Positions 56,813 to 64,000 of a stretch of DNA of 64,000 nucleotides are shown here, one piece after another. This DNA is from Prevotella sp. (GTDB lineage Bacteria > Bacteroidota > Bacteroidia > Bacteroidales > Bacteroidaceae). A program made the position numbers and the translations under genes. The stretch's first letter is position 1. Every line of letters starts with the position of its first letter. The stretch lies in the NCBI GenBank assembly GCA_022779305.1, contig JALFSW010000087.1:27611-91610 (forward strand). Direction: 5' to 3'. The notes below the pieces were generated by a model. The model was not told where the DNA came from. It saw nothing but the letters and a program-made list of their open reading frames with translations, and searched no databases.

Positions 56813-57631
56813 ATGATAGAAATTAAAGATTTACGGTTTAATTATCCTGGAAACAAATACAACGTTTTCGATGGATTTAATCTCACATTGAAACCCAACC
56901 ATGTCTATGGGTTATTGGGAAAAAACGGGACAGGGAAAAGCACATTGCTTTATCTCATCGCTGGACTCTTACGCCCTAAAGCAGGACAAGTAACCATTGA
57001 TGGCAAAGCAACCAAAGAGCGAACGCCCGATATGTTGCGCGAAATCTACATTGTTCCAGAGGAATACAATTTGCCCAATCTCACGATGGCACAATACATC
57101 AAAATTCATAAGGATTTCTATCCGCTTTTCAATGAAAACACATTACACCGCTGTTTGGAAGAATTTGAAATGCCCACGGAAATCAATTTCAAATACCTTT
57201 CAATGGGACAGAAAAAGAAGATCTACATGAGTTTTGCCATTGCTTCTTCTTGTCGCTTCTTGCTCATGGACGAACCCACGAACGGACTCGATATTCCTTC
57301 AAAGGCAATGTTTCGCAAAGTGGTGGCAGGCAATCTTCCGGAAGGGTCTACTTTGCTCATCTCTACGCATCAGGTGCACGACATTGAGCAACTCCTCGAC
57401 CACGTTATTATCATCAATCCATCGACACTCTTGCTCAATAGTTCAATGGAAGAGATAACAAAAAAATATGAATTTACCTATCGCACAGCCAACGAAATGG
57501 ACGAAAGTGTTGTCTATGCCGAACCTTCATTGCAAGGTAACGCTGTAATGGCATACAGACGAGAAGGCAGTGCAGAAACACCCGTGAACTTAGAATTGCT
57601 CTTCAACGCAGCCATCTTAGGCAAACTTTAA
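56813..57631 (+). CDS. ABC transporter ATP-binding protein (YtrB-like)
   Basis: 272 residues. Walker A GKNGTGKSTLLYL (about 36-48), signature LSMGQKKKIYMSFA, Walker B FLLMDEPTNGLD, H-loop STHQVHDIE. Short relatives of this type act with a single membrane protein in GntR-controlled operons. The C-terminal ~70 residues (VVYAEPSLQGNAVMAYRREG) are an extra domain of unknown role. The substrate cannot be predicted. First gene of the operon. Confidence 0.92.
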   Translation: MIEIKDLRFNYPGNKYNVFDGFNLTLKPNHVYGLLGKNGTGKSTLLYLIAGLLRPKAGQVTIDGKATKERTPDMLREIYIVPEEYNLPNLTMAQYIKIHKDFYPLFNENTLHRCLEEFEMPTEINFKYLSMGQKKKIYMSFAIASSCRFLLMDEPTNGLDIPSKAMFRKVVAGNLPEGSTLLISTHQVHDIEQLLDHVIIINPSTLLLNSSMEEITKKYEFTYRTANEMDESVVYAEPSLQGNAVMAYRREGSAETPVNLELLFNAAILGKL

Positions 57632-57677
57632 GGCTGCGTAATACAATATAAAAAGAACCCTAAAATAATAAAGCCGT

Positions 57678-58403
57678 ATGAAAAAAATATTCTCATTAGC
57701 ACTCAGTGCTTGTTTGTCAATCGCCGTATCAATGTTTATTCTCACATCGTGTATCACAAAGAAAGAAGACTTGGGTGAAACCATCACAAAGAAAGTCCAT
57801 GTTGCCCCCTTTCGAGACATTAAGGTACTCGATAATGCTGCTGTCTACATTATTCCAAGCGACACCTTCGGAGTAGTTCTCAAGGGAAAGGAAGGAGAAC
57901 TCAAAAACATAAAGGTGGCAGTGAAAGGCAAAACTCTCGTTGTGAGCGAAGAACGCAGCATAGAAAGACGCAATCGCTTCACATTTAGTTTCGATGTGGT
58001 ATATGAAACGCCCAAGATTTATGTTTCAATGCCTGTATTGAACAACGTTGAAATATCGTCAAATGCATACGTAGAAATGACTAAACCAATGACGGGCAAT
58101 GAAGTTTTGTTGCACATTGATGGCAATGCCTCTATCGAGATGGCCGAATTAACAGCCAAGATGTTTACATTAGACGTCAATGGAAATGCCTCTGCCAATA
58201 TGACAAAACTCACAGCCGAGAAAGCCAACTTTATCGTGGCAGGCAATGCAAGTATCGAAACAAATTTCGACCGCACAGGCGAAGTGAAACTCGAGGTGAC
58301 GGGGAATGCAAGTGCGGATTTCAGCGGCACAACGCTCAACGCACCAGAAATAAACATCATTGGTCATGCAAGCGTGAACAACAATACAACACGCGTCAAA
58401 TAA
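57678..58403 (+). CDS. GIN-domain (DUF2807) lipoprotein-like protein
   Basis: 241 residues. N-terminal hydrophobic signal with LTSC (about residue 25), so possibly a lipoprotein. The body is a DUF2807 head-GIN domain: FRDIKVLDNAAVYIIPSDTF then a repeated, nearly periodic beta-helix series (GNASIEMAELTAKMF, GNASANMTKLTAEKA, GNASIETNF, GNASADFSGTTL). These domains are found in putative adhesins and periplasmic proteins of Bacteroidetes. Its location between an ABC ATPase and its permease, 46 and 39 bp away, is unexpected and suggests a joint envelope function. Confidence 0.87.
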   Translation: MKKIFSLALSACLSIAVSMFILTSCITKKEDLGETITKKVHVAPFRDIKVLDNAAVYIIPSDTFGVVLKGKEGELKNIKVAVKGKTLVVSEERSIERRNRFTFSFDVVYETPKIYVSMPVLNNVEISSNAYVEMTKPMTGNEVLLHIDGNASIEMAELTAKMFTLDVNGNASANMTKLTAEKANFIVAGNASIETNFDRTGEVKLEVTGNASADFSGTTLNAPEINIIGHASVNNNTTRVK

Positions 58404-58442
58404 AAATAAGAATAGAAAATAAAGATATTTAAAACGCAAGTT

Positions 58443-59258
58443 ATGAAACATTTTGATATAAAACGATTTACACAAACTTTCTGTCGTTTAATGCTCATTC
58501 GACAACGAATGTACATCCGATTTTTTATTGGTTTAACGCTCTGCTGTAGCTTGATGAGCATCTTCTCTTTCAATCCTTTCGACTTGGAAGCAGTATCAGC
58601 AGATAGCATGGCAGTACGACTTTTTCCGGTTTCATCCTTCATTATCTTTGTCTTGATGAGCATTTTGGTTTTGGCAGGTGCTTTCATCATCAGCGATCTG
58701 AAACACAAGCAAGACCGAATAGGAGAATTGGTGTTGCCTGCCACAAACTTGGAAAAGTTCACAGCTCGCATTCTTGGATCGTCGGTGGTCATCATTGCGG
58801 TGAGTTTTGCAGCCATTGTCGTAGGCGATTTGCTCCAACAAGGCGTGAATATGCTGCTACACGAAGGGTCGCACATGTCTTATCTAAAGATACTCTATAA
58901 AATGTTGTTTCGTGAAGAAAGGATTTTCGACAATGAAAACGCAACCTTTTCAACACTTTTTTATAGCTACATCGCATCCTATGGTTTCTATGTCTTAGGG
59001 GGGGTGTTCTTCAGAAAAAACGCATGGATACTAACAACGATTGCAGGTTTTGTGCTTTCGATAGGCAGTATATTATTGTTCATTGCCTACACATATCTCA
59101 TCTACACCAAGACAGACTATGTCGTTTATATGCCTGAAGGAGTAACAACCGACTATTACGGTTTCCTCTGCATCGGTTTTTCACTGATTTGCATCGCCTT
59201 AGCATATCGAATCTTTGTCCGTTTACAGGCTGTGAACAACAAATGGGTCAATCTTTAA
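58443..59258 (+). CDS. ABC transporter permease-like membrane protein
   Basis: 271 residues with about six hydrophobic segments (FFIGLTLCCSLMSIFSF, FIIFVLMSILVLAGAFII, VVIIAVSFAAIVVGDLL, FYVLGGVFF, TTIAGFVLSIGSILLFIAYTYL, FLCIGFSLICIALAYRIF). No signature beyond ABC-2-like topology. Position next to an ATPase and a GntR gene makes it the membrane partner of the ABC unit. The stop codon TAA at 59256 coincides with the end of a fragment of the dispersed element (TTTAACCCAATTCGG). Confidence 0.78.
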   Translation: MKHFDIKRFTQTFCRLMLIRQRMYIRFFIGLTLCCSLMSIFSFNPFDLEAVSADSMAVRLFPVSSFIIFVLMSILVLAGAFIISDLKHKQDRIGELVLPATNLEKFTARILGSSVVIIAVSFAAIVVGDLLQQGVNMLLHEGSHMSYLKILYKMLFREERIFDNENATFSTLFYSYIASYGFYVLGGVFFRKNAWILTTIAGFVLSIGSILLFIAYTYLIYTKTDYVVYMPEGVTTDYYGFLCIGFSLICIALAYRIFVRLQAVNNKWVNL

Positions 59259-59298
59259 CCCAATTCGGCTCTTAGGAGACCAAAGGCAAAGGGATTGC
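59254..59298 (+). repeat. Truncated ~200-bp element, fragment H (left end, plus)
   Basis: TTTAACCCAATTCGGCTCTT, then GGAGACCAAAGG and GGGATTGCAG, matches the left end of the element; similarity then stops. Its first bases supply the stop codon of the permease gene, and it precedes gntR by 52 bp. Confidence 0.75.
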
Positions 59299-59349
59299 AG
59301 AGCAAAGAAAAAGAATGTTCTCATCTCTATAAGTTAAGGAGAAACGATT

Positions 59350-59727
59350 ATGAATTTCAATAACAACAAAGCAATATACGAACAAATCGCCGATCGGCTT
59401 TGCGATGAAATCATCGCAGGGCAATACAAGTCGGATGGCAGAATACCTTCTGTACGGGAATATGCCGTAACACTTGAGGTGAATACGAACACTGCGGTGA
59501 AAGCTTACGAGCTTTTGGCACGCGAAGAAATTATCTACAACAAACGTGGATTAGGTTATTTTGTTGCTCCAGAAGCCCCTAAGCAAATCGCCATCCAACG
59601 CAAAAAGGAATTTCTGCAAACGATGTTGCCCGAAGTATTCCGCCAAATGGAACTCTTGAGCATAGACATTGGCGAAGTTATTCAACAATGGGAGGCGAAA
59701 AAACAACTAAACGAAGTTGAACCATAA
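59350..59727 (+). CDS. GntR family transcriptional regulator (YtrA subfamily)
   Basis: 125 residues. Winged helix-turn-helix at the N-terminus (IYEQIADRLCDEIIAGQYKSDGRIPSVREYAVTLEVNTNTAVKAYELLAREEIIYNKRGLGYFV), then a short helical dimerisation tail instead of a ligand domain, which defines the YtrA group. A good Shine-Dalgarno-like AAGGAG lies 10 bp before the ATG, rare in this window. Likely autoregulates the operon through the dyad at 56763. Its last eight codons (KKQLNEVE) lie in a 25-bp sequence repeated exactly at 34913. Confidence 0.92.
   Translation: MNFNNNKAIYEQIADRLCDEIIAGQYKSDGRIPSVREYAVTLEVNTNTAVKAYELLAREEIIYNKRGLGYFVAPEAPKQIAIQRKKEFLQTMLPEVFRQMELLSIDIGEVIQQWEAKKQLNEVEP
59696..59720 (+). 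repeat. 25-bp motif identical to 34913-34937, inside gntR 3' end
   Basis: Ends AACTAAACGAAGTTGA; encodes KKQLNEVE of the GntR protein. See the copy at 34913. Confidence 0.65.
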
Positions 59728-59787
59728 AATCTCTCACATATAATATAGAGGCATTGATTGTCTGATAATTAATTTTTAGTTAGAAAA

Positions 59788-59848
59788 ATGCTCGAAAAGA
59801 AAGCAGGACTAAATAGCAGTCCTTCAACCTTTTCGAGCGTTTTTTTTG
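59788..59848 (+). terminator. Intrinsic terminator after gntR
   Basis: 10-bp perfect stem GCTCGAAAAG / CTTTTCGAGC enclosing an AGGACT/AGTCCT hairpin, followed by GTTTTTTTT. Separates the ABC operon from dnaK. Confidence 0.92.
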
Positions 59849-59892
59849 TAATAGATCTATAGCTATGTGATAAGGAGAACATAACGACAGAA

Positions 59893-59909
59893 TGTCAGAA
59901 AGGCTGACA
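59893..59909 (+). promoter_or_regulatory. Putative activator site (dyad) upstream of dnaK
   Basis: TGTCAG-AAAGG-CTGACA, a perfect 6-bp dyad centred about 58 bp before the predicted dnaK start site and just upstream of the sigma-54 -24 element. Confidence 0.6.
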
Positions 59910-59932
59910 AGAATGGCGCAGAGAATGTTTTT

Positions 59933-59948
59933 TGGCACATCATTTGCT
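59933..59948 (+). promoter_or_regulatory. Sigma-54 type promoter for dnaK
   Basis: TGGCAC-ATCAT-TTGCT matches the RpoN consensus TGGCAC-N5-TTGCW, with GG and GC exactly 10 bases apart. No TAnnTTTG box is seen upstream of dnaK. Predicted start near 59959, leader about 80 nt. Confidence 0.75.
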
Positions 59949-60040
59949 TTATAGCCATCGAACAGCGAAAAGAAGGCAACTTCAAGACGCATTCAGTAAA
60001 GAAATAAAGTAGATAATAATAAATAAAAAATATATAACTT

Positions 60041-61951
60041 ATGGGAAAAATAATTGGTATAGACTTAGGAACTACAAACTCTTGCGTATCTGTTTTTGAA
60101 GGCAACGAACCTGTAGTGATCACAAACAGCGAAGGTAAACGCACAACACCTTCGGTGGTAGGATTTGTAGAGGGTGGCGAAAGAAAGATTGGCGACCCAG
60201 CAAAACGCCAAGCAATCACCAACCCACAAAAGACCGTTTATTCGATCAAACGCTTCATGGGCGAAACCTATGAACAATGTGCAAAAGAAAACGACCGCGT
60301 ACCTTTCAACGTGGTGAATGAAGGGGGCTATCCTCGTGTACAAATCGACGATCGCAAATACACCCCGCAAGAAATTTCAGCAATGGTGCTTCAAAAGATG
60401 AAGAAAACGGCTGAAGACTATTTGGGACAAGAAGTAACCGACGCTGTTATCACAGTGCCAGCCTACTTTTCTGACTCACAACGCCAAGCTACGAAGGAGG
60501 CAGGTGCGATTGCAGGTTTGAATGTGCAACGCATCGTGAACGAACCAACAGCTGCAGCCCTCGCCTACGGTGTAGACAAAGCCAATAAGGATATGAAGAT
60601 TGCCGTATTCGACCTCGGTGGTGGTACGTTTGATATTTCAATCCTTGAGTTTGGTGGTGGCGTGTTTGAAGTGTTGTCTACTAATGGTGATACACACCTC
60701 GGTGGTGATGACTTCGACCAAGTGATCATCGATTGGCTTGCAAATGGTTTCAAAGCCGATGAAGGCATAGACTTGACAAAAGATCCAATGGCAATGCAAC
60801 GTCTCAAGGAAGCTGCCGAAAAAGCAAAAATCGAATTGAGTTCAACGACCTCAACCGAAATCAACCTTCCTTATATCACAGCAGAAGGTGGTGTGCCACG
60901 TCACTTGGTGAAAACACTCACCCGCTCACAATTTGAACAACTTGCTCATGGGCTCATTCAGGCTTGTCTCGTTCCTTGTCAAAACGCTATCCGTGATGCA
61001 AAATTGCAAACATCTGATATTGATGAAGTGATCCTCGTGGGTGGTTCAAGTCGTATCCCAGCTGTGCAAACATTGGTAAAAAACTACTTCGGCAAAGAAC
61101 CATCAAAAGGTGTAAATCCAGATGAAGTGGTGGCAATCGGTGCAGCCATTCAAGGTGCAATCTTGAACAAGGAAAGTGGTGTGGGCGACATCGTTTTGCT
61201 CGACGTTACACCTTTAACACTCGGTATCGAAACGATGGGTGGTGTAATGACAAAACTCATTGATGCCAACTCAACCATTCCTTGCAAGAAGAGCGAAGTT
61301 TTCTCAACAGCAACCGACAACCAAACCGAAGTAACCATTCACGTGTTGCAAGGCGAACGCCCAATAGCTTCACAAAACAAGAGCATCGGACAGTTTAACC
61401 TCACAGGTATTGCTCCAGCACGTCGTGGTGAACCAAAAATCGAAGTTACTTTCGACATTGATGCCAATGGTATATTGAGTGTTAGTGCAAAAGACCAAGC
61501 TACTGGAAAGGAACAAAGCATCCGTATCGAAGCATCAAGCGGTTTGAGCGAAGAAGAAATCAACCGCATGAAGGCTGAAGCTGAACAAAATGCAGCTGCC
61601 GACAAGGCTGAACGTGAAAAAATAGACAAGCTCAACCAAGCCGACTCTATGATTTTCACAACCGAAAACTTCTTGAAAGACAATGGAGATAAAATCCCTG
61701 CCGACAAGAAACCAGCAATTGAGGCTGCACTGCAACAACTCAAAGATGCACACAAGGCTGCCGATGTAGCCGCTATTGATACGGCTATCAACAACCTCAA
61801 TACTGTTATGCACGAAGCATCACAACAGATGTATAGCCAAGCTGGAGGTACACAGGCTGGTGCAGATCAAGGATTCCAAGGTGGTGATCAGCAAGCGCAA
61901 AACAACGCTAATGACAACATCCAAGATGCCGACTTTGAGGAGGTGAAGTAA
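60041..61951 (+). CDS. dnaK: Molecular chaperone DnaK (Hsp70)
   Basis: 636 residues. ATPase domain with [17 protein letters not shown], the phosphate loops and [14 protein letters not shown] (about 188-201), [14 protein letters not shown] (about 333); linker [16 protein letters not shown] (about 386); substrate-binding domain and helical lid (from about 500), and a Q-rich tail ending DADFEEVK, close to the EEVD-like end of bacterial Hsp70s. dnaJ and grpE are not adjacent. Controlled by a sigma-54-like promoter. Terminator at 61964. Confidence 0.98.
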   Translation: MGKIIGIDLGTTNSCVSVFEGNEPVVITNSEGKRTTPSVVGFVEGGERKIGDPAKRQAITNPQKTVYSIKRFMGETYEQCAKENDRVPFNVVNEGGYPRVQIDDRKYTPQEISAMVLQKMKKTAEDYLGQEVTDAVITVPAYFSDSQRQATKEAGAIAGLNVQRIVNEPTAAALAYGVDKANKDMKIAVFDLGGGTFDISILEFGGGVFEVLSTNGDTHLGGDDFDQVIIDWLANGFKADEGIDLTKDPMAMQRLKEAAEKAKIELSSTTSTEINLPYITAEGGVPRHLVKTLTRSQFEQLAHGLIQACLVPCQNAIRDAKLQTSDIDEVILVGGSSRIPAVQTLVKNYFGKEPSKGVNPDEVVAIGAAIQGAILNKESGVGDIVLLDVTPLTLGIETMGGVMTKLIDANSTIPCKKSEVFSTATDNQTEVTIHVLQGERPIASQNKSIGQFNLTGIAPARRGEPKIEVTFDIDANGILSVSAKDQATGKEQSIRIEASSGLSEEEINRMKAEAEQNAAADKAEREKIDKLNQADSMIFTTENFLKDNGDKIPADKKPAIEAALQQLKDAHKAADVAAIDTAINNLNTVMHEASQQMYSQAGGTQAGADQGFQGGDQQAQNNANDNIQDADFEEVK

Positions 61952-61963
61952 AAATCAAGTGTA

Positions 61964-62001
61964 GCAAGAGGAGGTATTTGTATTCTCCTCTTGTTTTTTT
62001 A
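61964..62001 (+). terminator. Intrinsic terminator after dnaK
   Basis: AAGAGGAG / CTCCTCTT stem with an 11-nt loop followed by GTTTTTTT, 15 bp past the stop. Confidence 0.88.
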
Positions 62002-62011
62002 TAGATTAGTT

Positions 62012-62626
62012 ATGAAAAAACAAGATATATTGAAGGAAATAGTCTTAGACGAGTATGGAGAATGTGAACATTCTAAAATAACAAAAGAGCAACTTCGTTT
62101 AGAACCTCAGTTATTTAGTGAAGTAGAAAGGATGTATAAAGAACTGGGAGGAACGAACGTAGATGATTTTCCAATAAGGTATGGTAGTTGGGATATTTCT
62201 ACACGAGATTTTATAATTGAATTGGATGAAGAAAACCATTTTAACAGGTATAGACTATTAACATTAAAATCTGATATTTACCAACAAATCAAAGGTTTTC
62301 CTATAAATGATTATCGCAAGTATTGTGAGAACTATGAGTCGTCTTGCGTAAAATTCGGAAAGTATTGGAAAACAGATTCAACAGAAAAACTTTTTATAAA
62401 AAGTGATATTAATGGTAAGCTTGATGGAAGTGGTAGTTCAAGATGGAGACAACGTGCCTTTTACGATTATTTGAAAGATTTTACGGGAATAATCACAGGT
62501 ATTCCAGTTATTCGTATTTCGATTTATCAAAACTTTGAAGGAATGTTAGTAAAGGATATTCTTAATAAAAAAGACAAGAAGGTAATATCAGATTTAGTAC
62601 ATAACTCCATTAATAAATGGTTGTAA
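62012..62626 (+). CDS. Uncharacterised protein (accessory, AT-rich)
   Basis: 204 residues from the ATG at 62012 (MKKQDILKEIVLDEYG). No signal peptide or membrane helix. I do not recognise the family with confidence; it may belong to a DUF7255-like group. Notable segments: IRYGSWDISTRDFIIELDEENHFNRYRLL (about 50-80), KFGKYWKTDSTEKLFIKSD, and SSRWRQRAFYDYLKDF (about 149-164). The spaced acidic residues followed by a conserved basic/aromatic helix are reminiscent of PD-(D/E)XK-type nuclease folds, an inference only. Markedly more AT-rich than dnaK, and its start lies only 60 bp after dnaK, behind the terminator. Confidence 0.6.
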   Translation: MKKQDILKEIVLDEYGECEHSKITKEQLRLEPQLFSEVERMYKELGGTNVDDFPIRYGSWDISTRDFIIELDEENHFNRYRLLTLKSDIYQQIKGFPINDYRKYCENYESSCVKFGKYWKTDSTEKLFIKSDINGKLDGSGSSRWRQRAFYDYLKDFTGIITGIPVIRISIYQNFEGMLVKDILNKKDKKVISDLVHNSINKWL

Positions 62627-62656
62627 TTATTAGAGAAACCATAACAGCTAAACCTT

Positions 62657-63115
62657 ATGACTCAAGAAGAATACAGCCAACTTGACAGCGACTTCGCCCA
62701 TTGCGCCGGAGCTAATTGTAAAGAGACAGACCAATGCCTGCACCATACTGTTTACGGAATGTTGAGCGAAAACCACAACCCTACTTATATGGTTGTCAAT
62801 TCTGCAATAATCACGGGCAGGCAGCCCTGCCCACTCTTCCTACCCGACCGACGCGAGCGTTATGCGTGGGGCATCTCGCACATATTCGACAACGTGCGTG
62901 CCGCAGACTTGCGCGCTGCCAAACACGGAGTGAAGGCCTGCTTCGGCTCTTCCACCTTCTACCATGTCAAGGAGCAGCTCCGCGCCATTACCGAAGAGGA
63001 GCAGCAAGCCGTCCGGCAAGTGTTTGCCGAACTGGGCTACGACGGAACAGCCATCGAGTTCGACCGATATGAAGAATGCTATCCCTCGCTGATGCGGATA
63101 AAGCGATACAAATAA
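62657..63115 (+). CDS. DUF6078 family protein
   Basis: 152 residues of a Bacteroidales family I associate with DUF6078. Cys/His-rich N-terminus (FAHCAGANCKETDQCLHH) with four cysteines/histidines that could bind a metal, then TGRQPCPLFLPDRRERYAWGISHIFDNV and a C-terminal FDRYEECYPSLMRIKRYK. No known function. Much more GC-rich than its neighbour and than the housekeeping genes of the window, suggesting recent acquisition. Confidence 0.72.
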   Translation: MTQEEYSQLDSDFAHCAGANCKETDQCLHHTVYGMLSENHNPTYMVVNSAIITGRQPCPLFLPDRRERYAWGISHIFDNVRAADLRAAKHGVKACFGSSTFYHVKEQLRAITEEEQQAVRQVFAELGYDGTAIEFDRYEECYPSLMRIKRYK

Positions 63116-63192
63116 TTCTCTCCCATCGCTGCCTAAGACCTCTTTTCCCTCTTCCCCGATAACTGCCTCAGTCGGTACGGAAGAATACTTGT

Positions 63193-63262
63193 CTTATACA
63201 CATTTGTATGATCTTTTATACAGGTGTGTACAACCTATTATACAAACGTGTATAATATTATC
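63193..63262. repeat. Three-unit 22-bp palindromic array 6 (different sequence)
   Basis: TTATACA units at 63195, 63217 and 63239, exactly 22 bp apart; each has ATACA-N4-TGTAt (ATACA-CATT-TGTAT, ATACA-GGTG-TGTAC, ATACA-AACG-TGTAT). Same three-unit, 22-bp layout as arrays 1-5 but a different palindrome. 80 bp past the DUF6078 stop. Confidence 0.85.
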
Positions 63263-63371
63263 CGTATCAGCAGCCGATGACGGTACGAAAAGAGGACTCG
63301 AGATGATATACCTACAAGGGCTATGAAATATTCATCGTACAGTTGAAGAAAGAACAAATACATATATAATT

Positions 63372-63878
63372 ATGTCGAAAGCAAAGTTGAGAAAGAAGTT
63401 GGAGACTCTGCCAAAGGAGAATGTGATAAACTTGGTAATGAGCCTCTACGATGCAAGCAGGGAGGCAAAGACCTATCTGGAATTTTATCTCACGCCCGAC
63501 AGCCATGCGGAAGTGGAGAAATACAAGAAGATAATACGAAACGAGTTCTTCCCCACCCGCGGTTTTTCGGAGAAGCCGTCGTTCGCCACCTGCCGGAAAG
63601 CTATCTCTGACTTCAGGAAACTGAAGCCGACACCCGAATATGTTGCCGACCTGATGCTCTATTACATAGAACAGGGATGCGAATATACGATGACCTTCGG
63701 CGATATGTGGGAACAATATTACATTACCTTGGAAAGGAATTTTGCCAAGACAATGGAGTTTATCTTTCTTCACGGCCTGCTTGTAAAATACTATGAACGA
63801 ATAGAGCGAATGCTCAATGCAACGGACTGTGGATGGGGATTCTCGGATGCCTTATTGGATATTATTGCTGTCCGGTAA
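63372..63878 (+). CDS. DUF6155 family protein
   Basis: 168 residues, all-helical in appearance, no signal peptide. MSKAKLRKKLETLPKENVINLVMSLYDASREAKTYLEFYL is the start I associate with DUF6155, a Bacteroidetes family of unknown function. GC-rich like the DUF6078 gene and probably part of the same acquired segment. A clear terminator follows at 63902. Confidence 0.75.
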   Translation: MSKAKLRKKLETLPKENVINLVMSLYDASREAKTYLEFYLTPDSHAEVEKYKKIIRNEFFPTRGFSEKPSFATCRKAISDFRKLKPTPEYVADLMLYYIEQGCEYTMTFGDMWEQYYITLERNFAKTMEFIFLHGLLVKYYERIERMLNATDCGWGFSDALLDIIAVR

Positions 63879-63901
63879 AACTTAAATATCCTATAAATCC
63901 T

Positions 63902-63942
63902 TGCGGAATTGCCTTTATATAGGTAATTCCGCATTCTTTTTT
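63902..63942 (+). terminator. Intrinsic terminator after the DUF6155 gene
   Basis: Perfect TGCGGAATT / AATTCCGCA stem with a GCCT/AGGT secondary pairing in the loop, then TTCTTTTTT. Confidence 0.9.
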
Positions 63943-64000
63943 GAAATCCAAGCCCCCTAATCAAATAAATCAAGTTCTTTTGGTGGTGCATTTGCCTTTT

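Noticed and set aside
63193-63262. CRISPR-like repeat spacing at the 22-bp arrays
   Set aside because: Units are contiguous and palindromic with no variable spacers, only three per array, and no cas genes are in the window.

Overview
The window reads as a chromosomal segment of a Bacteroidales bacterium, most likely Prevotellaceae. Three things point that way. Promoters follow the Bacteroidetes pattern TTTG-(19-22 bp)-TAnnTTTG, with few clear Shine-Dalgarno sites. There are type IX-like C-terminal sorting domains, a BACON domain and lipoproteins with acidic residues right after the lipobox cysteine. Family-specific proteins (DUF3822, DUF3316, DUF6078, DUF6155 types, a long HU-like protein) and the tig / clpP-clpX-recQ gene order fit as well. 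No tRNA, rRNA, CRISPR array, prophage or intact IS was seen.

Layout. 0-6.2 kb: 3' part of dnaG, cls, the DUF3822-rsmD pair and lrgAB. 6.2-10 kb: two secreted proteins and an OmpA-type outer-membrane protein. 10.2-19.4 kb (minus strand): guaB, two parvulin-type periplasmic isomerases, an LptA/OstA-like protein, a small membrane protein and mutL, an envelope-biogenesis and housekeeping block. 19.8-24.8 kb (minus): a surface M43 metalloprotease and an unknown lipoprotein sharing a promoter, then a membrane TPR-AraC regulator and a small lipoprotein. 24.8-29.1 kb (minus): DUF177-rpmF-fabH-era run followed by der. 29.4-33.1 kb: two secreted proteins, one with GLUG-like repeats. 33.3-41.1 kb: tig, an orphan histidine kinase, clpP, clpX, recQ. 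41.6-50.9 kb: mfd, tcdA, fhs, lptB, then mlaE-mlaF-like genes. 51-56.4 kb (minus): HU-like protein, S41 protease lipoprotein, DUF3316 protein, topoisomerase IV A subunit. 56.8-59.7 kb: a YtrA-type ABC operon (ATPase, GIN-domain adhesin-like protein, permease, GntR regulator). 60-62 kb: dnaK. 62-64 kb: three accessory genes of mixed base composition.

The most interesting content is between genes. (1) A ~200-bp element with ~23-bp terminal inverted repeats occurs as six near-complete copies and at least three fragments. It mostly points into the gene downstream, 15-60 bp from its start codon. One fragment supplies the last codons of the S41 protease, and two copies begin exactly on stop codons. 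(2) Five loci carry exactly three units of a 22-bp repeat whose 9-bp and 11-bp palindromes alternate every 11 bp. A sixth locus has the same three-unit, 22-bp layout with a different palindrome. (3) Smaller dispersed repeats lie in the same gaps.

Regulatory sites stand out too: a textbook sigma-54 promoter with an upstream dyad before dnaK, a GntR operator dyad over the start site of the ABC operon, a perfect hairpin plus T-run inside the 5' end of the LptA-like gene, and a strong dyad in the clpP leader.
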